Part shown: one piece after another, positions 13,724 to 23,700 of the stretch
Position numbering within the stretch: the first letter of the stretch is position 1
Layout: the number at the start of each line of letters is the position of its first letter
The notes under the pieces: model-generated
Database searches by the model: none
Seen by the model: only the letters and a program-made list of their open reading frames with translations
What the model was told of the DNA's origin: nothing
Program-made: the position numbers and the translations under genes
DNA from: CAZWRV01 sp964636325
GTDB taxonomy: Bacteria > Verrucomicrobiota > Lentisphaeria > Victivallales > GWF2-50-93
Direction of reading: 5' to 3'
Assembly (NCBI GenBank): GCA_964636325.1
Contig: CAZWRV010000094.1
Coordinates: forward strand, 1 to 26,027
DNA length: 26,027 nt

Positions 13724-15994
13724 TCACATCTTCTTCTGTATTGTCTCGAGGAACTGCCTGGCCTTCTCGGCCAGCGGCGAGTTGGGATAGTCCGACAGGA
13801 GCTGCTCGGCCTTTGTCTTCGCCACGGGATAGTTGCCCATGCGGTATGTGGCTATGACCCACTTCAGGAGCATCTTGTCGAGGAAGCTCGCGTCGGGATA
13901 GTCCTGGAACACCTGCTCCATGAGCTCGACGGCCCGCTGATAGTCCTTGATCGTGATGTAGTAGTTTGCGATCTTGTCGAGCGATTCGCCGGCGAAGGGC
14001 GACTCAGGATAGGCCTCGGCGCACTTCTTGTAGGCGAGCATAGCCTGGCTGAGATCTGGCTGTCCGTCCTTAGGCGCGCGTTCTATCGCCATTTTTTCAA
14101 GAACCGTTCCTATGCTGTACTGGGCTTCGGCCTTGAGGGTCGACTTCGGCAGGTTGATGATGGAGCTGAAAATGCGGATGCCCTCCTCCGGAAGCTTGGC
14201 CTCGACCTTCGCCTGGCCGATCCTCAGGAGCGCGCGGTCGACAAGCGTGGAGTCCGGAAAGAGCTGGGTGAGGGTGTGGCAGACCCCGATCGCCTCCTGG
14301 AGCTTGTCCTGGACGAGCAGGAGCTCCCATTTGACGCTGAACGCCTCCTCGACCAGCGAGCGGTCGAGGCTTGCCTTGAGGCTGGTGGATATGACATCGT
14401 CTATGCGCGATAGGCCTTCGTCGGCCTTTTCCGACGCGTTCCTGTTAAGGCCTACGTCCTTGAATATCTGGCCGAGCTTGAGGAAGAGCTTCGCCTCGAT
14501 GAGGTTCTTGCGAGCCTTGAGGTCGATGGAGTCGACGACGCGGTTTTCGATTCTGACGTCCTGTATCTGGCCGATGAGCAGCTTCGCCCTGTAGCTGACT
14601 TCTCGGGGATCCGGGCTGACCATGCTCTTCTCGTCGTTGTAAGTGAGGACGAGTTCGTCTCCGTTCATCACGGATATCTTCCCCTCCTCGGGCTTGTATT
14701 CCGTGCCCGGCTGGATCATACGCGGGACGAGCGTCCCCACGAACATCCCCGAATGCGGCTCCGTCTCCTTGAGAGTAAGCTCGACGGTCTCCCGCTTGAG
14801 CCAGCGGTCCACCTCGTCGGCGATGTCGACGCCCGTCTTCGTCTCGTCCTTCTTCTTCTCCTCCTTGTATTCGCTGGAAACAAGCACCTTCAAGGTGTCC
14901 TGCTGCGGGGAGACGTCCTTGTCGAGATCCTTCACCCTTATGAAACAGTCCTGGTCGGCGAACGCACCCTTCGTATATTCGCGGTATGCGCCGTCTGTGA
15001 AGCCGATGGACGCGGTTGAGACGATGTCCACCTTCTTCTGGCGGACCTGGTTGACCTTTCCGGACTCGGTGTTTTCGTCCTTGTATTCGATTGTGACGGT
15101 GTCCCCGCCGATGATCTGCAGTATTCCGTCCCCAGGCTTGGGATCGCCGGGCTGGGTGGGCGATGAGCCGATATAGAACTCGCCGCTTTTGCCGAGTGGT
15201 TCGAGCTTGAATATCTCCTTGTCGCCGTTCTTGGTGCTTACCTGCACCTCGAGCTTCTTCTGAAGCTCGCTGAGGACAACCAGATCCTGGTCATAAATCT
15301 TCACGTAGAAGCGCTGGCCCGCCTCGGCCCTGGTGGGGCCCTTGATTGTGTCCGCGTCGGCCACGCTGGTGCCGACCATTTCCAGCGCCTCTATCGCCTT
15401 GGACCAGCGGCCCTGCTTGAAGTGGCACTGGCCGATATAGTAGTAGGCCTCGTTGGCGAAGATGCTTCCCGCGTAGTCGTTCGTGACCTTCCTAAGGACC
15501 ATGAAGGCCTTGTCGTAGTTGTTGAGGTAGTAATAGCAGATTCCGGTCTGGTAGAGGCCTTCTGCCTGCACCTCCTCGTCGTCGGAGTTGTCAAGCTGCT
15601 GGAACTGCATGATTGCCATCTCGTAGTTGCGCTTGTCAAGGTAATATTTGCCGAGTGCCATGTACGCCTGGAAACGGACCTTTGAATTTGGGAACATCCT
15701 GGGAACGGACGATATGAGCTTCAGAGCGCGCTCGTCCTGCTTCTCGTCGAGAAGCTCCAGGCCCTTCTTGAGGAGGTCGTTCGCCTGGAAGTCCATCTTG
15801 GCCTCGTCCTTCGCGTCCGTACCGGACTGCTTGCCCGTGCCGGGTGCGCCGCCGGGGGCGGTAGCGCCGTCCCGCTTTGCCCTGACGGCGAAGGAACTTG
15901 AGGCGAGCAGCATCGCGGCTGCAACAAGGCATAGGCAGAATACGGAGGCAAAGTTCCGCCCGGCCATCTTATCCGGAGAAGTCATCCCGATCAT
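13724..15994 (-). CDS. Exported TPR protein with Ig-like beta domains (756 aa)
   Basis: A signal peptide (about residues 12-38) is followed by a Gly/Ala-rich stretch and TPR-type helices (about 75-215; YYLDKRNYEMAIMQFQQL, then ICYYYLNNYDKAFMVLRKV). Two beta modules follow (about 220-310 and 330-470). The second has VKDLDKDVSPQQDTLKVLVS and then LKETEPHSGMFVGTL, the same pattern as three modules in the 2609-aa protein. More TPRs fill 488-756, ending in a YbgF/BamD-like run (YRMGNYPVAKTKAEQLLSDY). AAAGGAA upstream of ATG 15994 supports that start; ATG 15985 is an alternative. I infer a periplasmic scaffold of the motor cluster. It is separated from the 538-aa TPR gene by 165 bp and from exbB by 214 bp. 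No enzyme motif was seen. Confidence 0.85.
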   Translation of the reverse strand: MIGMTSPDKMAGRNFASVFCLCLVAAAMLLASSSFAVRAKRDGATAPGGAPGTGKQSGTDAKDEAKMDFQANDLLKKGLELLDEKQDERALKLISSVPRMFPNSKVRFQAYMALGKYYLDKRNYEMAIMQFQQLDNSDDEEVQAEGLYQTGICYYYLNNYDKAFMVLRKVTNDYAGSIFANEAYYYIGQCHFKQGRWSKAIEALEMVGTSVADADTIKGPTRAEAGQRFYVKIYDQDLVVLSELQKKLEVQVSTKNGDKEIFKLEPLGKSGEFYIGSSPTQPGDPKPGDGILQIIGGDTVTIEYKDENTESGKVNQVRQKKVDIVSTASIGFTDGAYREYTKGAFADQDCFIRVKDLDKDVSPQQDTLKVLVSSEYKEEKKKDETKTGVDIADEVDRWLKRETVELTLKETEPHSGMFVGTLVPRMIQPGTEYKPEEGKISVMNGDELVLTYNDEKSMVSPDPREVSYRAKLLIGQIQDVRIENRVVDSIDLKARKNLIEAKLFLKLGQIFKDVGLNRNASEKADEGLSRIDDVISTSLKASLDRSLVEEAFSVKWELLLVQDKLQEAIGVCHTLTQLFPDSTLVDRALLRIGQAKVEAKLPEEGIRIFSSIINLPKSTLKAEAQYSIGTVLEKMAIERAPKDGQPDLSQAMLAYKKCAEAYPESPFAGESLDKIANYYITIKDYQRAVELMEQVFQDYPDASFLDKMLLKWVIATYRMGNYPVAKTKAEQLLSDYPNSPLAEKARQFLETIQKKM

Positions 15995-16071
15995 TATTAA
16001 TTCCTTTCATTAGTGTTGTTAAATTCCTTAATAGCCGGATAGCCGGCTCTGCCGGAATATGGAATCCGAAT

Positions 16072-16101
16072 CCGGAACCTGTCGAATCCAGCCGGAACCT
16101 G
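16072..16101. repeat. 10-bp direct repeat between TPR genes
   Basis: CCGGAACCTG occurs at 16072-16081 and 16092-16101, 20 bp apart, in a spacer (15995-16159) that is rich in CCGG and GCCGG strings. It may be a decayed heptamer array like those in the other spacers of this cluster, but the 7-bp period is not clear here. Confidence 0.35.
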
Positions 16102-16159
16102 CCGGCACCTTTCGCCAAACCATTCACAATTTCCCATTCACGTTACAGGCGTATCACTT

Positions 16160-17776
16160 CTAATCGCCGTCGTCAACGACGCCGCCGCCGGTCTTTATCC
16201 CCAGGCTTTCAAGCAGCTGGTGCGCCTTCGATGACGCATCGCTCTTGGGGTATACCTTCATGATCCTTCTGGCCTGCGCGATGGCCTTCTCCCTTTCGCC
16301 GGCCTCGTTGAGGTAGGCGGCCTTGTGCCATGCCGCATTGGCGGCCTGGTCCGGGAAAGAGTTTTCGATTTCGGTCAGGGTCCTTATCGTTTCGTCGAGC
16401 TTGCCCCAGCGCTTGTAGCAGTCCTGTATGCTCCACAGCGTCCCCGGCGGCTGGTTGATGAGCTGGTACAGCTTGATCGCCTCGTCGAACTTGCCCATCT
16501 CGGTATAGCACCATGCGCGCTGGCTCTGCGCCGTCAGCTTCCACTTGTCGTTGTTCATGGCCTCGATGTCGGTCAGGCGGGCTATCGCCTTCTCAAAGTC
16601 CCTCTGGCGAGCATAGCCCTCATACTTCTTGTATTCGGCAAGCGCACGGTCGGGAATCTGGTCGGCCACGAGCATCAGTCGTTCATAAAGCCCGGCATCG
16701 CGCAGCCTTTCGCAGATCCATGCCAGCTTGTTGTTGCCGTCGGCCTTGTCCTCCAACCTCTTAGAGTATGCGACGGCCTCGTCGATCAGCTTTCCCTGCT
16801 CCTCCTTTTCGCCGTACCTATGGGTGAGGAAATAGATGGCGTGGTCGTAGAATATCCAGGTTCCGTTCTTGGGATCCTGCTTCTCATACCACTGGCGCTG
16901 CTTCTTGAACCAGTCCCAGAAGGCCTTCATCGCCTCGGCCTTCTGCTTCTGCTTGGCGAAGGTGTATTCGCCGCCCCAGTCGCCAGCGAAGTTGTTCCAT
17001 GCGACGTTCCACGCCTGCTCGGCCACCCAGTAGTGAGTGGGGATGTCCTCGGCCTTGTCGGCCGGAATGCGCCATGCCTCATACCCCGCATAATCCTTGT
17101 TGAGGATGTAGTATCCGATGGCGCTGTTGAGGGCGGCATTGGCGTCGTTCGGGTTGGTCTTCCAGAAGTCGCCGGCGGTCGCACGCTTCCAGAAGGTCAC
17201 CGCCTTCTCGCGCTCCTTGTTGCGCCAGCAGTTGTCGCCGACGGCCTTGAGAGCTCCGGCGGCGAGCGGATGCTTTGAGTAGTCCGGGTCGTCGACTATC
17301 TCCTGCATGCACTTCAACCCCTGCTTGATGTCGCCGTTCTCGATATGGGCGACCCCCATGAAGTAGAGGGCGGGGGTGGCGTCGTCGACCTTGTCCCCGA
17401 AGTAGTCCATGACCTCGTCGTAGAGCTTGATGGCTTCGCCCCGGGTCTTGTTCTGATGCAGGCTGTATGCGCGCATGAAAAGGATGTGCGGAAGAATCTT
17501 CGAATCCGGGAACTGCGTCTGGAACTTCTCGAACTCCGTGGCCGCGCCCTTGAAGACGTTCTGCCTGAAGAGCTCCACGGCCTTGTCGTATTGGTTCCTT
17601 TCGAACATGGTCATCTCCTGATAGCGCTCGGGCGCGAGCTGCCAGGTCCATTGCTGGGCCGAAGCCCCGCCCGCCAGGAGCATGAACAAGAGGCAAAGCA
17701 CCAAGGCTGCGGCGGCGCGCGCCGAAAACGGCCTCGGGGATGCGAAATCCGCTGCCTTCCACATCCTCATTATCAT
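16160..17776 (-). CDS. Exported TPR-repeat protein (538 aa)
   Basis: The N-terminus is a signal peptide (residues about 18-40, ALVLCLLFMLLAGGASA, likely cut before QQW). The mature protein is almost entirely helical TPR-type repeats, for example YDKAVELFRQNVFKGAATEF, GEAIKLYDEVMDYFGDKVDD, FEKAIARLTDIEAM and FDEAIKLYQLINQP, ending with REKAIAQARRIMKVYPKSDA and a Gly/Asp tail. It has no beta modules, unlike its two neighbours. The central part (about 240-330) is rich in Trp and Tyr. The ATG overlaps the stop of the 2609-aa gene (ATGA, 17773-17776), so the two are translationally coupled and presumably made in matched amounts. I infer a periplasmic adaptor. The partner is unknown. Confidence 0.85.
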   Translation of the reverse strand: MIMRMWKAADFASPRPFSARAAAALVLCLLFMLLAGGASAQQWTWQLAPERYQEMTMFERNQYDKAVELFRQNVFKGAATEFEKFQTQFPDSKILPHILFMRAYSLHQNKTRGEAIKLYDEVMDYFGDKVDDATPALYFMGVAHIENGDIKQGLKCMQEIVDDPDYSKHPLAAGALKAVGDNCWRNKEREKAVTFWKRATAGDFWKTNPNDANAALNSAIGYYILNKDYAGYEAWRIPADKAEDIPTHYWVAEQAWNVAWNNFAGDWGGEYTFAKQKQKAEAMKAFWDWFKKQRQWYEKQDPKNGTWIFYDHAIYFLTHRYGEKEEQGKLIDEAVAYSKRLEDKADGNNKLAWICERLRDAGLYERLMLVADQIPDRALAEYKKYEGYARQRDFEKAIARLTDIEAMNNDKWKLTAQSQRAWCYTEMGKFDEAIKLYQLINQPPGTLWSIQDCYKRWGKLDETIRTLTEIENSFPDQAANAAWHKAAYLNEAGEREKAIAQARRIMKVYPKSDASSKAHQLLESLGIKTGGGVVDDGD

Positions 17777-20700
17777 CGGCCTTCCTCCTCAATTCTTGCA
17801 AATGCCTCCTCCGTGAGGCGTCCGCGGGCGATCTTGGCCCACCTGCCCTCTGGATAGTCCCAGGTGAGCTTCTTGAAGGTCTGGTATGCCTTGACCATCT
17901 CGCCGCTGCTGAAGTAAGAGTCGCCTAGCCAGTACATCGCCTCCTCGCGGACTTCCTTCTGGTCGGTATAGTCCTCGACTATCATGGAGAACATCTTGAT
18001 GGATTCCTTGTAGTCCTTCATCTTGTAGTAGCACTGCGCCGCCAGGAAAAGCGCCTTCGCTGCGAGCTGGTGGGTGGGGTTCCTCTGCTGGAACCTGAAG
18101 AAAATCTGGCCTGCGGTCTTGTAGGCCTCCTTCTTGTAGTAGTAGTTGCCGAGGCGGACTGTGGAGTCGGCGACGAGGCTGCTCTCCGGATAGATGTATG
18201 TGACCTTGACATACTCCTCGCAGGCCTGCTCATACTGCTCCATCTTCTCGAGGCAGATGGCCTTCTTGAACTGGGCGCGTGCCGCGAACTCGGACTCCGG
18301 CCACGTGCTGATGACGTGCGAATAGCGTCCGATCGCCTCCTGGTAGTTGTCCAGCTCCTGGGCCAGGTTTGCCAGAAGGAACTCGCCCTGGGCAACAAGA
18401 GTCGTATTGGGATAGTCGCGCATGGCCTCCTCAAGTATCCTCTTCCCGCGGTCGATCTCCTCCTTCGCGAGATCCATCTGCTTGAGCTTGCGGTGCTCCT
18501 TGGCCATTTCAAAGAGGGCCTCCGCCATGAGGAAGTTCGTCTTTACGGCCATCTCGGGATCCTTGAACTGCTTGGAGAAGCTGCTCAGCTCCGCGTCGGC
18601 ACCGTGGAAAATCTTGCCACTGACCTCCACCTTCATCGGCTGGCCGGAAAGGCTGACCGGATCTTCGTAGGTGAAGAGCACTTCGTCGCCGAAGTCTACG
18701 CTGAGGACATCGTCGCCCTTGTTGGGAGCGGGCTTCTTGCCGTCGGGGCCGGCCTCGCCGATGAACTCAGGCTTAAGCGATCCTGTGAAGACGCCGGAAT
18801 GGGCGAGCGTCTCGCTCAGCTGAATCTTGAGGGCGTCGCCGGAGCTCGCCTTGACATCAACGGAGATATTGTCGCGCTCGTTCGACACGTCGCGGTCGGG
18901 ATCCGTAACCTTGATGAAGAACTTGTCGCCAAGGTGCACGGCCTCCTTCTGTATCTGATAGGAGGAGTCGAGAAGTTCGATGCGGCCGTCGGAAAGAAGC
19001 CTGACGCGCGTTTCGGAGAGCGGCTGGCCGGCCTCGTCCTTGACCTTCAACGTCACGACGTCGGAACCGGAAACAATCATCGTAGGAACCTTGTAGGCGA
19101 GGCCTTCCTTGTCCTGCTGTATCTGCTCCTTGGCCGCGAACGCCTTTTCCCCTCTGATGACAAGGTCGTTGATGGGATCGCCGTGGCTGCCGATCTGGAG
19201 GCGGATCACGCCGGCGAACGATCCGTCGCGCAGCATCTCCTCCGCGTTGCGCCTGATATGGCTCTGGAGGAGAAGCGGATACCCCTTGGCGTCCGCGAGC
19301 GCGTCAATGCCCATCACCTGCATCGGGACGGAGAGGACCGTAGGCTCGCGGCCCCCCTCCTTGGCGGCCTTTACTTCGGAATCGGCAACGGCCTCTATCT
19401 TTAGCAGACTGCCCGAATTCAGCGCCATCTTGGGATAGTTGACCTCGAAGAGAAGAGGTGCGTTCACCGCGGCGGTCGTCTCCCCTGCTTCTCCGGGCTT
19501 GCCCGTGCCGGCGGCCTTGGGAGCCCCCTCGCCGGGCTTCCCCTCTCCGGACTTCGCCGCGTCGTCTGGCTTCGCGGCGGCGCCAGTTTTGGCCACGTTG
19601 GCGGCAGGCTTGCCGCCCTTCGCGCTCTTGTCGTCGGCGGCGACATAGTCGGGATGCGTAGCTACGGTCACATCCCTGTATATCACGGCAGTTTCGGCAT
19701 CCTTCGCCTTCATCCTGCGGAGCTTGGCCTTGGCCTCGTCGCTGACGTCTATGACCTGCTTGAGACTCGTCTTGTAGACCAGGAATTCAGGCTTCCCGCT
19801 TCCGGCCTCGTTGATAGTGTAGACGCGCTCGACGGGGACGCCGGGGTTGGTGTTCTCGGCGTCGATGTAGCTTGCGGTGAGCTGGTCGCCCGTGTTGACC
19901 TTTATCTGGTCGCCCTTCGTTTCCGCGCCGGTCTTCAGCACCGCCATGAAAACGCCCGAATGGCGGGACCTTTCGTCCCAGGCCGGATTGTGCGGGTCGG
20001 TCTCCAGCGCCTTGACCTGCAGCTTCTCGCCGCTGCTTGTCGAGATGTCTACAGGAATAGTGTCGCGCTCGTTGGAGATGTCCCCGTCGTAGTCGGTGAC
20101 GATGATCATCATCTGGTCGCCGCTGCGGCAGCGCTTCGCCTGGAAATATTCGTAGATGCGCTCCTGGCTGTTCGGACGGTTGGATATCTTCTCATTGGTA
20201 AGCTCTATCTTCCCGTTGAAGAAGGACGCGTTCAGCGCGGACTCGAGCACGGGCGTGTCGTCCCTCAGGCGCCTGTCGTCGCGGTATGACACTGTGATCT
20301 GGTCGCCGGGCGCGATCTCGAGCATGCTGTTGGTGAGGCCCGAGGAGAAGTCGTTCGCCGTAGGCAGGAGAACCCTGTCCTCGGAATCCACCAGGTGGAC
20401 CTTGTTTACGGTCACGCTGTTGCCGCTGAAATCCTCGAACTCCCAGCGCAGCTTGCGCAGCCGCACGGACGGGGAAAGAATGGCCGATATCTTCTTGTCC
20501 TCCATCAAAATCCTTCCCTTGGGCTTGAGGTAGTCGGCGAGATCCTTGTTGTCCTTGGTGGAAAACCACTCCTGGGGCAGCGGATCGAATGTGCCGTCGT
20601 CCTTCCGGTATCCGACTATCACCTTGCCCTTGTTCCAGTGGCAGCGGTCGAGGACGTCGATCTTGTGGGGGCCCTTGATGAGATCGATCTTCTTGGTGAT

Positions 20701-23700
20701 GCGGACGGTGTTGGCGTCTATCGCTCCGCCGAGCACAGGCTGACCGTCGATGAAGAGGTATGAATGCTGCCATCCGCCATGGGGGCACGGCTCCTGCAGG
20801 AACTTCAGCTCCAGCGCCTTGGCCTCCGGCATCCAGAAGGTTCCGGTCATGCGGGATGTCTGCCATCCGTCGCGGCCCTTGAACGGCGAGTCGTCGCGGT
20901 CCAGGGCGGTCTTGTCCTGACGGACCGGCTTCCCGCCGGCCAGGTTGAGGTAGCGCCGTATCTGCTCCGGCGTATCGCCACGCTGGTCACTGGCCCACTC
21001 CACCAGCAGCCCGCCCTTGCCGTCCCCCTGTCCCGCCGGGAACGACGCTAGCTCCTCGTAGTTGTCGGCGAGCATCCCCAGGAGGCGGATCTGCTTGATC
21101 GCCGCGGAATTGGGGACGTCCAGCCAGCACGTCTTGATCTTCTGCGAGCTCATGGTGTCAATTTCGATCCACTTCGGCTTGACCCCGTCGTTGAGGCTTG
21201 TCCAGGCGTCCTTCAGGTTGACATTGATCAGGCAGGCGGGATCCTTGCCCTCGGCCCCGTCCGACGTCGTCGCCTTGGTCAGAGGTATACCGGTCGGGAC
21301 GGTGGCCCTGAAAATCCCGGTGTGCGGACCGTTCTCAGTAAGCTTGAAGCCCTCGAGCACGTCCCCAGAGCTGGTCTTGAGGTCGACGGAGATCTGGTCC
21401 GGTGCGTCGGTCATGTCGGCGGCGAAGTCGGTCACCTGCACATATATCGGGCTCCCCGGGCGGACCGTGCGGTTGTCGCGCTGCAGGTCGTAGCGGCTCG
21501 TGTCGTCGGTCTGCTGGGCGCGGCGGAGCTGCCTGTCCATGGCACGCTTTTCCTCCTCCTCCTCGGTAAGTATCTCGCCGGAGCTGGCCGATAGCTTCGC
21601 ATCGTAGCGGACTTCGAGCTTCTTGGGCGGGTAATTCAGATCGTGCGCCTTCTGGAAGTCCTTCTCTATCTCGTAGCTTACGATGTCGTCGCCGCGGAGC
21701 TGCAGCAGCGTGTCGTTCTTCTTGACCTCTCCTAGCGCCGTGTTTATCTGGCCTACGAAAAGATTCCTGCTGGTGGGGCTGGGCATCAGCTTGACGTGCT
21801 CCTCGTCCTGCCCCTTGCTGGTGGTGATGGCCACCGGGATCGCGGCTCCGCCGCGGGCGACCGACAGGTTCTGATCCTGAAGCTTGAGCGTCAAAACCCG
21901 GCCAGGTATGGCGGTGAGCGCGAGGCGGGGATTTCCGACCATGACCTCGGTGTTCTGCAGGCCGCCGGCGAGAACCAGGTTGAGCTCGCCCTCCAAGAAG
22001 GCCGCCTCGACGTGGCTTACGACGCGGTCCTTCACCTTCTTTATGTACTCCTTGGCCTCCTTGTACTGCTGCTCCTGGTAGGCCATCTTGGCGAAGTAGT
22101 AGTAGGCCTCCGCCTGAGTCTCGATGTTGTCGGAGTCGGCCAGGCGCTCGAGCAGGCTCGTCGCCGTCATGTAGTCCTTCGTGGTAATCAGCAAGTCGAG
22201 GAGGCGCCAGATGCCCTTGGAACCGGCGGCCGTGCTGTTGTAGCGAGGATTGTTGCGGAGGCCGTCGTATTCGATCTTGGCCGCCTGGAAGTTGCTCATG
22301 TCGCGGTAGATGTCGCCCTTGGTCAGGCAGATCTTCGCGGCTATCTCGGGGCTTAAATCCTTCTCGAAGAGCAGTATAGTCATCGCAAATTCCAGAGCCG
22401 GACTGTACATCTTCTGCTTGCGCATCTGATCCACCGCCCAGGCCACATAGTCGGCGTCGAACTTCGCCCATTCCTTCTGCAGAAGCTGCAGCTTGGGGGA
22501 TGTCAGCTCCCACGCGCGGTCCTCCCCGCCAGCCCCGAGCGCCTGGGCCGCGAGAAAGAGGTTGTAGAGCGGATCGGACTTGTCCACCGATATCATGTCC
22601 TTGATGTCGGCGCCGGCCTTGGCCTTGATCACCGCCAGCTGGCTCATCGCCTTCTCGGACGGCTTCGACAGGCGCTCCACCGACGAGATGAACGCGTAGA
22701 TGATCTCGTTCATCTTCTTCTCCTCCAGGAGCTTGATAAGCGGCGAAATCCTGGCGTAGTTGTCGTTCCAGTCGCTGCAGCGGGCGAGCAGGATCGCATA
22801 CCTGCTCATGATGTCCATCACGTCCTGCCAGCGCTCCTGTTCGACGGCCCTGCGGCAAAGCCAGTCGATCATGCCCTGCATGTTCCTGGGGTCGCCGTCG
22901 AAGCCCGCGCCGTTCGCCAATGTCGCCTGGAGCCTGGCGCCGATCCCCTCGGCCTCGCCCTGGATCGCCGCGTCCGTCCAGTTGCGTGCGATCCCCTCCA
23001 CGCCCAGATAGAGGTTCTGGTTTACAGGCATGCGGACAAGCGTCGCGAGCGGCACCTTGTCCAGCGCAGGCCTGTATTTCTTAAGCGTAGTGTGGCAGCG
23101 CATCCCGGGCTTGAGCTGGGTGTTGGCCTGCTCGTCCGGCAGCGCCCCGGAGTTGATGAGCGTTGCAAACGCCTCAAGCTGCTGCTGCTCGTTGCGCTTG
23201 TCCACGTCCGCCATGTATGCCGCGACCATCGGCGCCACGTCGTTTCCGGAACGCGCCTGCTGCATGTAGCACATCTGCTCGTAGTAGGGGCTGAACACCC
23301 CGCTCTTCGCCTGATCCGCCTGCAACCACGTCCATAGCGCCTTGGTGATCTCCGGAGAGACCTTCATCTGGGGGCCGGAATTGTGGTAGAGATGGCTCAT
23401 GAGGCCGTATGCCATATCCTTCGAACCGAAATTGCACCCGGTTCCGATCAGCGCCTTCTCAAGCTGCTCCATGTAGAACTTCGGATTGCTTTTCCACGAC
23501 TCCCAGTTCTGCTGGACGTGCCTGACCGCATACTCGGTGCCCATCTTGGCGTAGCAGTCGGCCAGGGGGTTCGTGAAGTCGTCCTTCGCGCATGTGGCGC
23601 AGCAGAAGGAATCCCATAGGCCCGGCCAGCCAGGATTGTCCTTCATCAGCGCCACAAACGCCGGCAGAATCTTCTGCAGGACGCCGTTCCTGCCATGCTC

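Noticed and set aside
18070..19404. Plus-strand open frame of 444 codons
   Set aside because: Antisense shadow of the giant gene, Leu/Val/Gly/Asp-rich without any domain.
21335..22858. Minus-strand open frame of 507 codons inside the giant gene
   Set aside because: Shifted-frame shadow of the 2609-aa protein, with a low-complexity Arg/Gly/Gln/Pro-rich translation.
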